Assembly (NCBI RefSeq): GCF_022605725.1
Contig: NC_065555.1
Coordinates: 9,686,938-9,750,937, forward strand
Direction: 5' to 3'
Length of the DNA stretch: 64,000 bases
DNA from: Anthonomus grandis grandis
Lineage: Eukaryota; Arthropoda; Insecta; Coleoptera; Curculionidae
Made by a program: the position numbers and the translations under genes. The notes under the pieces are model-generated. The model saw nothing but the letters and a program-made list of their open reading frames with translations. It was not told where the DNA came from and did not search any database. Positions 25,645 through 38,464 of the stretch are shown here, one piece after another (within the stretch, counting starts at the first letter, position 1; every line of letters begins with the position of its first letter).

Positions 25645-27140
25645 TAATTATTCGCTTAATATAGTTTTAGGGTGAAGAAAATTCTACATGGAAACTTAGC
25701 AAATCAATAGTGGAATTTTGTATTGTGTTATGATATAGTTGTGAGTATATGGTGTCGTACATACAAGACTAAAAATATAAGGCCGCTTCAGATTATCCAA
25801 AACTATATTTAATTAGTTTTAATTTATTGTATACTGAAAGGATTTTTAATGTAGGAAAATTATACATTATGGCCGCTTATATTTTAATGCATAAACAAAT
25901 AAAAAATAATTTAAAACTTTAAGTTTAAAATTCTTTGACTATCAATCAGAAACATTAATAAAATAAAAAAATTTTAGTATTATGTATTATTATGCATTTA
26001 TTATGTATTAAGTTTAAGATATTGATATTTAAAAATGTAAAATCACAAATATTTGATAGAATGTTGACTTTATTTTACCAAAAAAAAAATTAATAACTCT
26101 TTCCTCTTTTTTCATTCTATGTAATATATATTCCATAATTATGTAACTAGTGTTCCCTTATACATCTATTATTTTTACTTCCCTGAGAATATATTCTTAA
26201 TTAGGTCAAGTTTAATAATTTAACAGTCAGCCTGAAACTTCAAACGATTTTTTACAAATATTCTCTTTACGTCTAAGGTATTTTACAAGAATCTTTAAGG
26301 TATTTCCTAACATAACTACTTACGCTTATCCCCTTTTTGTGAAAACCGCATTTAATTTCAATATTTGCCCGCAAGCCAATCCTTTATAAAGCCTTTAAAA
26401 TGCTTTTGCTTCCTAAAACCCTAAGCAATAAAGCTCGTTCTAATTGCTAATTCTATTTTAATTTTAAGCCTCTGACTATGAAAAGGATTATGTGGTATAT
26501 AGGCATCCTGATTAGTTGGATTTCACACTATTGTTTTATTCTAATGCTGCTTTTTCACACAATACAGGTGCTTGTAAAAAGTTTATTAATTTTTTTTTTG
26601 AAAATATTTTTGTGGCCTATATATGGTATATTGGAAGATGCTCTTAATACATACAGGATGTGTTTGACAAAAAGAATTATAAAAAAAGTTAGGTGTAGAT
26701 GTTTTCAGGAGAGACCAGATTTAAAATAATTAAATGAGGTAAAATACTACCATCGTGGACAATATTAAGTGAAGAAAGTATATTTTTAGGACACCCGGTA
26801 TCTGGTATTCTGGTTCTAATTTAATATAGTTTTGGTTTGAGTTTAAAAAAACTATAGCTGGAGAAAAGTGGTTTTAGGTTTTGTTGATATGAGTTTTTTC
26901 GAATACAATGCATCTTTTAAAAACACTTAGTCATTTACTCTATGTAGTTTTTCTTATTAACTATTTATTTATTTTTTTCGTTCAGTTTTTGCATACTCTA
27001 TTCTTTCCTCTCTTCTTTTGTTTAAAACATATATGAAAGAAATTCATTTATGGTAATTTCTGACTTATCGAGCCATTATGCTTATTGGTTTATTGGAAGA
27101 ATCAATTGACTATAATGAATTATTAAGACTTATGCTATAA
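25645..27140. other. AT-rich intron; possible small MITE near 26650-26805
   Basis: No gene. tacaggatgtgttt near 26652 and aggacacccggta near 26789 form a loose inverted pair of the CAGGGTGTCC type, suggesting a decayed MITE of about 150 bp. The 83-codon reading at 26478-26729 spans its left end and has no recognised domain. Confidence 0.35.
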
Positions 27141-27146
27141 TTTATA

Positions 27147-28211
27147 CAGGGTGTCCCGAAATTACATCGCAATATTTTACCAGCCGCATCTTTGTCTAAA
27201 AATAAGACAAAAACTTCATATACGGGAATCTCGAAAAGTGAACCGTTTTCAGTTTACAGGGTGTTTTATAATTCCTATTGAAGATGTTTTTTTGTTAATA
27301 TTTTCAAAACGCCTGGTTGTTATTTTTAGAAATTTTTATCGTATACGTACTACTGTTTTTGCTACTAATTGATTTTATAACATTTTATGTTACAATACAT
27401 ACAGGGTCGTTTAAAATTAGTGGTCAGCAAAGATAAAAATGTCATACCTTTTTTTCTGGTTACTTTTTAATGATAGTAAAATTAAAAAGAACCAACATTT
27501 TTACATAAAAAGGTACTCTTGTCTTATTTTGTTAGAAGCCTCTGGTTTCAAGAAATATTTTGTTTGTTGGTTTTGTTTGGTATTTTCAGTTTTTTTTCTT
27601 AGCTAATAAGTTAATTGTTTTAATTTTGCTCAATAATTTACAATTTTGAAATAAAATATTAAACAAAAAAAAACAGTTTTTGATCTTAAAATTAAGTATT
27701 TATCTTATGTCATGTTTATACCTGATGAGTTGTGACATACCTTTTAATTTTAATAAACGTGATCAAAAATACTTTATGAGTGTAGGTTGCAAAATATTTA
27801 TGTGTTATTATTTCAGTAACGGGCGCTGCTATCGAAATAAGACAAGAGCACATTTTTATATAAAAATGTTGGTTCTTTTTAATTTTACTATCCAAATAAT
27901 TAAAAAGTCACTAGAAAAAAAGTTATGACATTTTTATCTTTGCTGACCACTAATTTTAATCGACCCTATATACATTTTAGCATAAAATGTTATAAAATCA
28001 GTTAATAACAATAACAGTAGTATACGATAAAAATTTCGAAAAATAACGACCAGGCGTTTCGAGAATATTAACAAAAAACCATCTTCAATAGGAATTATAA
28101 AATACCCTGTAACATGAAAACGATTCACTTTTCAAGATTCCTGTATATGAAGTTTTTGTCTTATTTATCTGCAGCTGGGAAAACATTGCAATGTAATTTC
28201 GGGACACCCTG
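27147..28211. mobile_element. Foldback/MITE element with arms of about 380 bp
   Basis: The left arm (27147 to about 27530) and right arm (about 27834-28211) are near-perfect inverted copies around a spacer of about 300 bp. Outer ends are cagggtgtcccgaaatt and its complement, flanked by TA on both sides. Further in, each arm repeats the head motif: cagggtgttttataatt at 27257 and cagggtcgtttaaaatt at 27402, mirrored at about 28109 and 27966. There is no transposase; the open readings on both strands are short and look incidental. The TA duplication suggests mobilisation by a Tc1/mariner enzyme (inference). Confidence 0.85.
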
Positions 28212-28214
28212 TAT

Positions 28215-28890
28215 ATTCAGTTCATATTCTCTAGCCATTTTAAATTGTAAAAAAAATGAGGTTACTTGTGGTATACATCGTCAGTTCTGATTATCTGATC
28301 ACGATTATGTGGTTGTAAAATATGTGATCAGATGAAGCAAATTCTCGCTATGATATGTTGGTATCTTTTATTATTTTTTTTTAAATTTTACTTTGTTATA
28401 CAAAACTTAATCATTTATTTCGAAAAAACTATTAATCATAAATAATAATAAAATCTTTTAAAATTCTAAAATCCTTTCTAAAACTTTTGATCTAAAATGT
28501 CTTAACGTTTATTCTTTAATTAAAAGCCGAAAATAGAACGGAGGCATGCATGAAAATCTGATATAAACTTTCGGTTTGGCTTAGTCACGATATGGGGATG
28601 GGCCGCCACTTTTGTCTGCTGTGCTTGCCACACTAAAATTAATTTCTCTTCAAGTCAGCCTAATAAAAACTGATTTGCTAGATACTCTTTCGTAATTATG
28701 TTTGCCCACAGTGATGATGTAAAAAATATAATTAACTAATTGAACGCGCTTTCAAATTAATCAATATTCTTTTTGTTCCCTCTAAATGTAGAAGCGTTAC
28801 CAACATTATGGATATTCGTTATTTATTCATTTATTTAGGTTCTAACTTTGTTACGAGAGTCTTTAAATGTAATTAATAATTAAAGCCGAA
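28215..28890. other. Intron, nothing recognised
   Basis: AT-rich; no coding or repeat signal. Confidence 0.45.
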
Positions 28891-29084
28891 CATGACTTTT
28901 GAAGGTAGACTTTTAAAACTAGAATCAACATCCATGAGTGTCTGATGAAAAAAATCAGAAAAACTGTCGCTTTTATTTACACTGGTTTAACTAAGGCTTT
29001 TGATAGTGTGACATTAGTTACTGCTTAGAAAACAGAAGTTATTTTTCTCTAATGTCCGAATATTGAACTGTTCAAGAAAATCGT

Positions 29085-29115
29085 CATGGGTCTAAAATTT
29101 AATTTTAGACCCATG
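29085..29115. repeat. Perfect 31-bp palindrome
   Basis: Arm catgggtctaaaatt, one central t, then the exact reverse complement. It lies inside the LINE remnant. Confidence 0.85.
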
Positions 29116-29462
29116 CGGATTTTTAGGCCGTACATCGAGTGCTGTTATTAAAATTAAGTTTCAGAATAAACTATCTTAATTTACTATTACAAAAACTAAG
29201 ATTGCCTTATGAAGAAGTTATTTATCCCATTCATATACCAGTCTAGGAAATTCGGTTTTGGGTACGGAAATCAATATACTAATTATATTATTATATTTAA
29301 TATACTACAAGGCTCAATATTTTTTTCTATTCTCACTCCACTTTTTAATTCTTGTACCTGAGCAAGCGTATTTGTGCGTTTACTGGTAGCTTTTGTTAAA
29401 GTTTTCGGACAGCCTCGTATAATAAATAACTGATTACCAAAATTTTATTCTGAATTCCAGTA

Positions 29463-29481
29463 TTATATATATATATATATT
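29463..29481. repeat. (TA)n microsatellite
   Basis: Uninterrupted TA run of about nine units. Confidence 0.8.
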
Positions 29482-30429
29482 GCATACAAAAATGTAGAAG
29501 CAATTTTTGATAATTAACTTAAGATTTTGAAGCTATTTGGAAAAACTTTATGATCTTTACAATGTATTAAGAAGAATATATTGCTAAATTAAAAAGAAAG
29601 CATCTGTTTTTTACTTTGTGTAAAGCATCTATCAAGGTGTTTTTTTCACAAAATAAATGTCATTTTCTACATTGCATGGAAAATTTTAATTAATATCAAT
29701 GAAACAGTTATACCAACCGTTGCGGAAAAACGTAATCTAGGGGTTATATTCGATTCGAATCTCAGCTTTGCCTCCCACATTAATAACAAAATTAAAATTG
29801 CTTACGGTCGTTTAAAAAACTTATATCAATACAAAAATCAGTTACTATCAAACACCAAATATTTAAATTTTTATTAAAAATTTAATTTAATTATTTTTAT
29901 TTAATTGCAACCATATTATTTTTGAGTTCTTACTTTTTACACTGGTCTTGTTGATCTTGCAGGCATAAAAATAAAATTTTAAATGGTTCATTTTGGAATA
30001 TCTATTCATTTTTGCGTCGTATTGCCCTGGTTTTTCAGCCTCGGCTCATGTTTTTTGCCGCCCTTCCTCCTCTCTGTCTATTGCACAAATGGTACCTATA
30101 TTAATGTAATTGATATAGTAAATTATTACACTATATTTTTTTTTTGTTTTTAGCTTTTATATGTTTTTAGGGTTTAATGACTTATTTTCTAAATAATTAT
30201 AATTGGGAAAGTCTTTATTCTTCTTTTAGTTGTAATTAGGTTAGTATGTTTTAACGGTCTGAGCAACACATGCGCGCTAGCTCGTGTATGTGTTATCGGT
30301 TGTTTTTATAATCGCAGTTCAGTCCGCATTACTCTTAGCATTGTGTAAATTCTTGTAATAAAAAAATTCTATTTTCTATGTACAATGTTTAAGTGGTAAT
30401 AAAAGTCTTTTGAATTTGAATTTGAAGGT

Positions 30430-32090
30430 GTCTGTGATCATGTTTATCTTAACTCTCCGAATTGATATAGTGTAATATTTTAAATCTGAAAACGTTGCAT
30501 TTCGTTTTTTTCTTTAGAAATTACCTTAACTAAAAGCTTAGAGGATAACTACTTAAAATAAGTGAAACCATGGCTTTACAATATAAAATTAGAAACATGT
30601 CGCATCCTTTATGACAAAATAGCTGTAAATGATATATATTTTTTATTTGTATCTTAACAATTACGTTTTCATATAAATATATATTTGATTTTATGAATAT
30701 ATGACACATTTCAACTTGACTTATTTATTTTTTGGGTGTCAAAATACCCAGGGATAAATCCAACAAAAATGTATAGGATTAGCCTATTAATTTCTAAAAA
30801 AAAGTCAGAAAGACAACGATAATGCTTTACCAATTCCCTCACTGTCCACTTACGCTTGTCACTGAGAGGGAAAATGCATTACGCCACACGTCTCTCCCTT
30901 ATTTACGTTAAATTTTATCCAAACACTATTTAGTAGAAGGAGAGTAGCAGCGCTCCCTTTTTATAATATCGTGTCTTATAGCAAGTTAATACATTGATTT
31001 CCGTACCGAAGAAAATATTACCACATATTTTCGTGTTTCTTGTTAACTTTTTACATGCCCAGATAACTTTTTTTGTAACCGCTCAAATATGAGCTATCCA
31101 TGATACCTGGGCATTTTCCTATACAGTCACATTTCAAATATTTTCAGATTTTTAGTTGTGAGTTCTGTGCGGGTCCAGAATTCTACGCTATGCAATAAAA
31201 CAGAAAAGATATAGTATTTTAAGTGCCTTACTTTCTGTGTATTTTTTATAAAACGATAAAAGTAAATTCATGTTCTAATAGTTAACGAATAAATGGCTAA
31301 ATATTAAAAATGTTATATAAAGTGATTCAATTAACAATAAAATGATTTTTTGTAATTACCAATAAAACTATAAATTTCATTATGGGACATTTAACCTGTC
31401 AAGTATTTAAGATCAAAAATCAAGTAGCAAAGTGCATAGAATTTACGAGTGACCATAATTTACTGAGAACGCAGAAAAAGGCATTTTCATGGGAGGCTAA
31501 AAATGCATACCAGATGTACTTCGATCGACCAAATCCCTGAATATATGCATTTGGGTCCAAGCTCGGGCTCTCCGCTCCGTTCGGACCTAGCATGCTGTAA
31601 AATGCGGTTAATATGGACAAATGCGGGCGATATTTTCGATTGTGAAGATTTATTTCGAAATTTATTTTACCTTTGACAAAATCCTGAAGCGGATATCCTA
31701 AAATAAATAAAATCTTTAGGAATATATCTTGGTCATGTAAAATTCCTATTATTGAGCTAAAGGATGTAGTATACTCTCGTTATTTCGTTCATATCCTTTA
31801 AAGGTTTTTAAACAATATTATTCCGTAGTAAAGCTAAACTTCAAACTAAGGAAATCGTTAATGGCAAAAAGTCTAAGGGTGGAAAATCTAGGAATATAAA
31901 ATGTATTATTATATAGGAAAGTATACTACTTTACATTCAAGAGACCTTTTTATCATGAAGCATATATAGAAAGCTACTTATATTAGTTAAATTTAAATGT
32001 TATAGAAATAGATTTCCCTATACATCTAACCAGTAGAAAAAACATGGACAATGGTTTCTTTCTACTCTTGATCCCTTGAGCAATGTAAAA
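30430..32090. other. Intron, nothing recognised
   Basis: AT-rich; the 66-codon minus reading at 31420-31620 has no recognised domain. Confidence 0.45.
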
Positions 32091-32099
32091 CCGAGATAG

Positions 32100-32300
32100 C
32101 TTTTAGTCAGAAGCTGCGATGGCAGTTTACTTCTGTCCAGCCTTTTTGCCATTAGCAAACTGTATTAATGAATAACTGATGAAGAGTAGTTTTACTCGTA
32201 TTTTAAAAAAGGTGCCACTTCCAAAATTTATACAGGTAGAGTACAGTCCTAATTATAGATCCATATCACTGATAATATATTTTTGAAAATATTACCAGTA
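32100..32300 (+). pseudogene. LINE reverse transcriptase finger fragment
   Basis: The + strand reads SSFTRILKKVPLPKFIQVEY then SPNYRSISLI, matching the family pattern F-P-x-x-L-K-x-A-x-V-x-P-(I/V)-x-K-x-G followed by N-Y-R-P-I-S-L-(I/L). A stop precedes it and another follows. It is too short to assign a clade. Confidence 0.5.
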
Positions 32301-32304
32301 TCCA

Positions 32305-35300
32305 CATACATAAATATAATGCATAACATAGAGATGCAAAATTACGAAATATGCATAAAAATGAGCAGTAGTTTAATTCACTGATAAAAACAAAAAAGCT
32401 GTATAGTAGCTGCCCTTCTAATATCTTAGTATGTATTTATCTTTCTTATATTGCCAGTGCTTTTTATGTTAAAGTTAATAAAGACTTACCTACATCTTAT
32501 GAATAGTTAGTGTGACTGTATTCTAAATGTAGTTTTGACAATGTGAATTTTAATACAAAACCCGTTCTTATAGTAAATTTCAATAGATCTTTTGGATTAT
32601 AGATATTGAGGTTAAATAAGTAGATACAGCAAAACCTATAGCTTTAATTGCTTTCTATGCCTTAATTAACTGCTCTTTACCCTGTAGAATTAACTTATGA
32701 GGTAACTAGATGCATATGATACCACAAATATCTTCGCACAAGCACTACTCCAAGAGTGACATAGGACTTTTCTCTTGTGCTTGTTTACCATAAAAAAAAA
32801 TATTTATTTTAGGTTTTCTTTGTTTTATAACTAGGTTATGTATGGAAGATAAAATGTAGGAAATCTGGCTAATTATATTTAATTTCTGTAAAACTTGCAT
32901 TGCCACTTTTATACTTACACATCCTTTTTATATAAAAAATACTTTACCCTTAATTAATCTAAAAAGAATCTTAGCATAAAATTGACTTTTAAAATAGATA
33001 TAAAGGTATTGCTTGTTAATGAAGCTAACTATAAGCCCGGTTATTTTTCTAGGCTCGTATCTAATCAACTTTAATAATTTAAAATCTATATACTTTTATT
33101 ATAATGGTTTATTTAAAAAAGAAATATATTTAACAGACTTACTATACCAAAAGGCCTAGTTATGTTATTATGTACAAATTGTAACACTAATATTTCGAAT
33201 TAAATTTTATGTCTATTTGGCAACGACATAGATTAATATTTCAGTGCTGAACAAAATTGCATTTTGTTCGAATGCACATGGTAAACATTAGTTAAATAAG
33301 TTATGCCATGTATGAGGGTTAGTGGATATTTTATTCAATATTTATTATGTAACCACATAATATGAATAATTAGGTTATTTCGTATTTAAAATATCCTTGA
33401 TTCGATGTGAGCTTTCGTTTCTAGAGAACTATTTTTTTTGTTCTTTTTGTCTTTATTTCTGTGGTCATTTATGGGTTCTTTTCCGGTGCCATTAATTAAA
33501 TTTCAAGAAATTATATGTCTCAAACAGTCGATATATATATTTGGAAGACCAAGCGATGACTACTAAGCTAAATTATCTCGTTCTTTCTTCTGTTAGTGGT
33601 GTAGCATACTAAAATCCAGGGTAAAGTTCTTGTACAAGATCAATTTGTTAATCAAGTAATTTTATTATTTAAAAAGTGAATATTATTTACTGTACTTCTT
33701 CGCCGAGTGCTACTTTGCTAAATGAGAAAATATACATTTTGATAGTAGCTAACTTGTATTCTTGTTAAGCAAGAAAATACACCAAGCTAAGCAAGAAAAT
33801 CACCAGCAAAGACGGATGAATAAATTGTCTAAAGAACACATTTTTAAAAATAGATGTGAAACTGTGTATTGAAATATTTCAGTTTTTACCTAATAGAAAG
33901 CGAAAACCGACTTCTTGAATAGTCTATAAGAAACAATTCACTTAGGACTAACCAGACTAATATCTTTTTTATTTTACAATCTGCAATAAGTTCTATTTTT
34001 TAATTTATTCTAATTCGAGTAAAGATTGCATCACACAGATTACTTATGCCACCTTAGTGCAGATATTTTATTGTTTGCTCCAAAATTGAAGGTTTGTTCC
34101 TTGAAGTTGTGATGCCCTAGTTATATTTTCTATCGTCCCCTTTTTTTCTTCCGCTTTCTATCCTTTCTTTAATTTATAATTCATAGTAACTTTCTCATTG
34201 AAATTAATTGCTATAATACAAGAAATATATTTAAAGAGCTTTTTATAATTAGGTTTCAATGGTTTATTTAATTCTTCGGAGAATTAGAGAATTTAGAGTC
34301 ATTATCACTGTGGGTGTGCAGATATACCATCATTACACAAAGATATACATAATTATATATATTATATTTTCATTATAGATAGTATATTTTCAGTAAAGTT
34401 GTGGGCTTGGATATTGAGATATGTAAAAGTTAAAGCTCATGTTAGTTCAGATGTATTCTTTTGAAGTAGAGACTGAGCTTCGGAAATGAGCACTTATTTT
34501 TGACAAATTTATTATTTAGATCTAATCTACTTATTTTTACATAAGAGTCCCATAAGTTAGTTTCCAATTAAATTATTTAGAATTTATTGTCTAGGGCTTT
34601 GTAGTCTTAAACTAAAACTATCCAGATTCTTTAAACTAGATATTCTTTTTTCTTTGCCACCAAGTAATTTATAACTATTTTTATGAGAAATATGAGTTTT
34701 CATAAATAAGTAATTCATTCCACATTTTTGTAGAGATATAGGGTTGAGAAATATTTTTAGTATTCGTATCCGTATCATTTGACTTTCCTTATTTAAATCA
34801 CTTTTTCCTTTAACTTCGATAATCAGAGCTAAAATAATCAAGATAATAAATTAAAGATATAATTTACAAAAACCGAAAATATGGACAAATTTAAGAGAAC
34901 AAAGCAAGAAATTTATATCAAGTATTTAATAATATATTTTATTTTCTTTTTCAACTCTCATTTTCAATTACAGTCAAAATATCCATAGAGGGCTTATAAA
35001 TCGAATGGTTTAATTTTTTAATTATAGTGAATCGAGTTCTTCGATAACGAGTATTCGGGTGCAGATAAAGCGTATGAATATTGAGTATCGTTTTGATTAT
35101 ATTTAAATCAGCATAACCTACAATATATCACTCATGAGATGATACAAGACTATTTACTTAACTATACTTATAGATGCAGTCAATCTTCGTAACGACGTAA
35201 TCAACGTAAATGGCATAATTATAATTCTTGTAGGTAACATGAATGTGTGCTAAAATATGGGATGCTCTGGTACCCAACTGTAGTGCGGACACGGTGGTCG

Positions 35301-35780
35301 TCTTTTTAGTTTATCTTAATATTAAAAACCATACATTTAACTGATGATAAAGAGATGAGTGTGGTGATATGTCATTTGTAATATTCCATATAAAGTTCGT
35401 AAGTAATATCTGGTAAAAACTTTTTTTAAATTTTAAAGCTGTGACACATTATATTTTGTACTTTTATATATTATTCATTATTTCTCTGTATATGCATATC
35501 AAAAAAAAAAATATTTCGTTCTTTCACACACAACTACGTAGCACGTTTGTCACATTTCCGCAACAGACCTTCCAACGGAAAAGAAAATGAAGCAAAAACA
35601 TGCGAAAAGACAAGCAAACAGTTCTAGTATTCCTCGACACTCCTCAGAGTACCGTTTTCCCTTCGCGTAGCATTAAATTTTAAAATAACCACTACATTTC
35701 CTATATTTTCTCAAGATTTTTCACTTGGATTTTCACGAGGGAAATAAAAGTAGTAACGAATGTATTCTTGTCACGATTTC
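32305..35780. other. Intron, no gene; more mixed base composition before the exon
   Basis: AT-rich with chance open readings only (for example 34584-34841 on minus). From about 35520 to the exon at 35783 the composition is more balanced. Confidence 0.45.
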
Positions 35781-35782
35781 AG

Positions 35783-35849
35783 ATTGGGGACACGCCAAAC
35801 GGGGAACTCAGACTGATCACGAGCGTATTTAATAAGGTGCAGTATAAAG
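35783..35849 (+). CDS. Next internal exon of the same CARP gene
   Basis: Exon of 67 bp after a cgatttcag acceptor, ending AAAG before gtaagt. It reads IGDTPNGELRLITSVFNKVQ then YK plus one base, so the next intron is phase 1. It continues the 4687-4782 exon in frame: LMVQ joins IGD, matching the family's pattern in which a hydrophobic strand leads into a (I/L)GD turn and then a helix. The length and motif order agree with insect CARP genes. The following exon, which should carry the conserved Y-x-G-S-T-T-x-P-x-C-type stretch, was not found between 35850 and 64000, so the gene continues beyond the window. Base use is more balanced than in the surrounding intron, as expected for conserved coding sequence. 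Confidence 0.9.
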
Positions 35850-37940
35850 GTAAGTTTTTTTCTTCGTTACTTTAAAGTACAAACGTGCATTTTCTAGGTT
35901 TGTCGCTGTAGATATCTAAATATTTTTGTAAATAAAATAAATCTTTTTAATAATAATATTAAAAAATACTCAAGGATAAAACAAGGTCATTAAGGTTCAT
36001 TGAATCTATCTAGAAGCTTGCTTCTCATTTACGTCAGTTTAAATTATTAATATCCCAAAGGTTAATTTTGGAATTTAATAGAGTGCAGTTTTCTTTCACT
36101 AGGTTAATTAATTTTTACTTATTACTATTTTGTAGTCCATATAAATTCCATTGTAGGAATATTCTAGAAATCATGAAAAAGGATAGATATACTGTCCTTA
36201 GCCTGAAGCACAAATGAATGTTCTTAGGTAATGTTTAAAATTAATTTTCGTTTACTAATATTAGTTCAAAATGGTAATTAAAAAGTAGATTTGGCAGTTT
36301 TAGTCATTGTTGGGAGTCAGTAGCAAATGTTATAAATGGTACTTAACATTAAAAGTATTTGCAAAATAAGAACATAGAAATAGTTCTTTGGAAATCATGT
36401 TAATTTAGCTGATTTTTCAGAAAATTTCAAAAAATGTAATAATAAATAATTAGTGCTGTTTAATTATAGTGTGAAACAAGTAGAGCTGCGACATGCGTTT
36501 ATATCATGTATAAACCGTAGAAACATGTGCCTGTTCAAATATAGGAAACACTTCATCCGTAAAAACAAAACATAGTATGGCATCAGAATCTACTTTCTAT
36601 TTTTTAACTAACTTTTTCGCACCCTTCATATTTAATATATCAAAACACTTTATTTTTCTGTACAGTTTAGCAGATAGGAGTTTTTATTAGGTTTTGCACA
36701 AATTTGCCTTCTTAACTTCATTAAGCAATGTAATAATCTTTTCCCATCAGATTACCTGAAACCTAAAATACCCAAACTAATTCAGAGTCGAATTCAGCTT
36801 GTATTTTTATAGAGGTAAAAAGTTTAATATCGTAATTAAAATAATTGTGATATTTACAATTTTCAAAACAACAACATAAATATAACCATACTTTTTATAT
36901 TTTTATCTAGACTTGCTAGGCTGTAATATAAGCAAAATTATATTGTTTTCTAATTATATTATAATTATAGTGCTGGTAACACAGAAAATTTGCAGAACTA
37001 CTTCTGTGCACTTTAATTTGTTCACAAATAGTTTTGCTTAATTCGTTATACTCAATAATCGAATAAAATTAACATTTCTTGTTTTTGGGCGATATTTCTT
37101 ACTCAAAATAAGATTTGCGTTTTTTTGCGTACATGGGATATTTATTTAGGTCTAAAAAGTTCCTAAATAAATAAATTTTAAATATAGGAAATGATCTAAA
37201 TAATGTACCTCAATTAGGATGACTATAAACTAAATTTAATTCTAGTAAATGCCAATCTTAATCTACTAGTAAGTCCATCAGCTCAATAGTTATTGTTGCG
37301 CTTAGCCGCTCCGCCACTCCAGTTTCTATTGTCTACATCTATTCTGTTAACGGTTTGTTTGAGAATATATCTCATATAGAGGTTATAGCTACACGAGACA
37401 TCAATCACATCTAAAGCCGGATGCTTTCAATTGGATTACACTGGCCAGAGGCGATTGCACGCATTAACAAAAGTAAGTTCTCTACAGGCCTCTATATTAC
37501 AGATCAATCTGCACGTCATTGAATTTGTCTAACCAGCGCAGTAGTAATGCATTTGTGTTATGTACTCGAAAGAATAATTTAGGTAGATTTATAATACTAC
37601 AATATATGAATAACTTAGTATAAATGCAAAGGATATAACTGAAAAGCGTTGACAGATTTTGACCTCTCTTGAATAAGCCTAATACATTTGAAAATGATCC
37701 AAAAATTTTGCACAAAAATTAAAAAACGTATTTTTTTTCTTTATTTCTTTTTTTTTTATTTTTCTATGAAGTTTCCTTGAAAATAAATAGTGATAACAAT
37801 CACTTCTCAAAAATCACTCGCTTGATGTTAGATCTGGTTGGTGAGAAGGGTGGTCATGTAGTTCAAGCTATAATTCACGGATTCTTCCCCTTAATTATGC
37901 ACACTGCCTTGATAAAACATAGATTTTTTCTGAAAATGTG
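35850..37940. other. Start of downstream intron, nothing recognised
   Basis: AT-rich; no repeat or gene signal that I can support. Confidence 0.45.
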
Positions 37941-37949
37941 ACCGTGCTT

Positions 37950-38460
37950 CTACTATTTTTGTCTTCAACCTGTTCAATAAAGATGAGAGTATAAAGACAG
38001 AGTTTGTAATGTCAACATCAAATCTATCTTTAAATTAGAGGGAAATGACTACATCCACTTTTTCCAATTTATGTGCTTTGCAGATCATATATTTTTGAGC
38101 AGTTTGCTCTATTATTGAGTATGTTGAATTCCAGAATTAGAATGGACCTAAATCCAACAAAATTTTAAAAAAAGGAAAGAAAACAGGCGTTATTGTTTAT
38201 GAAGCTGCTAATACAACCTTGGGCAATGTGGCTGTTTCTAAGGATCTTGATATATCGATTCACCATACATTGTGTTATTTTGGAAGTTAAGCATAGGGCT
38301 CTTCGGTTTTGTGAAGAGATCTTCAACAAACTTTATAAATCTTTCTTTCCATGTATTGTATTGTACATTACTGAGACCTTTATTAAAATCTAGTTTATGT
38401 CTGCTATGTCCATGATCTGAAGTAAGTTCAAAAAAGGTTGCTAAAATATTTATCACTTGA
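37950..38460 (+). pseudogene. Possible LINE RT/thumb remnant
   Basis: The + strand gives FADHIF near 38086 where the family has FADD, then LNPTKF-like residues and VAVSKDLDISIHHTLCYF near 38230, resembling K-D-L-G-(I/V)-x-F-D-x-x-L-x-F. Order and spacing are right for a CR1/Jockey-like element, but frames and stops break it heavily. The minus 72-codon reading at 38238-38456 is then a shadow. Confidence 0.4.
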
Positions 38461-38464
38461 ATTC

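Larger units (their letters stand above)
28920..30426 (+). mobile_element. Decayed CR1/Jockey-like LINE with 3' UTR and TTTGAA tail
   Basis: Near 28965 the + strand reads VAFIYTGLTKAFDSV, the palm block with the first catalytic Asp replaced. After degraded sequence, 29700-29873 reads NLGVIFDSNLSFASHINNK and then AYGRLKNLYQYKNQLL, the conserved block after the thumb, ending in a stop. About 550 bp of stop-rich sequence follows as a 3' UTR. It ends with AATAAAA at 30398 and a tail of tttgaa units (30411-30426), the short-repeat tail seen on many LINEs. The 5' half is missing. The 3' end is therefore well defined and the start is not. Confidence 0.7.
4783..35782 (+). other. 31 kb CARP intron (phase 0)
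   Basis: Begins gtaagt and ends ttcag. It holds the LINE, Penelope, mariner and foldback remnants listed separately. No other host exon was recognised inside it on either strand. Confidence 0.85.
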
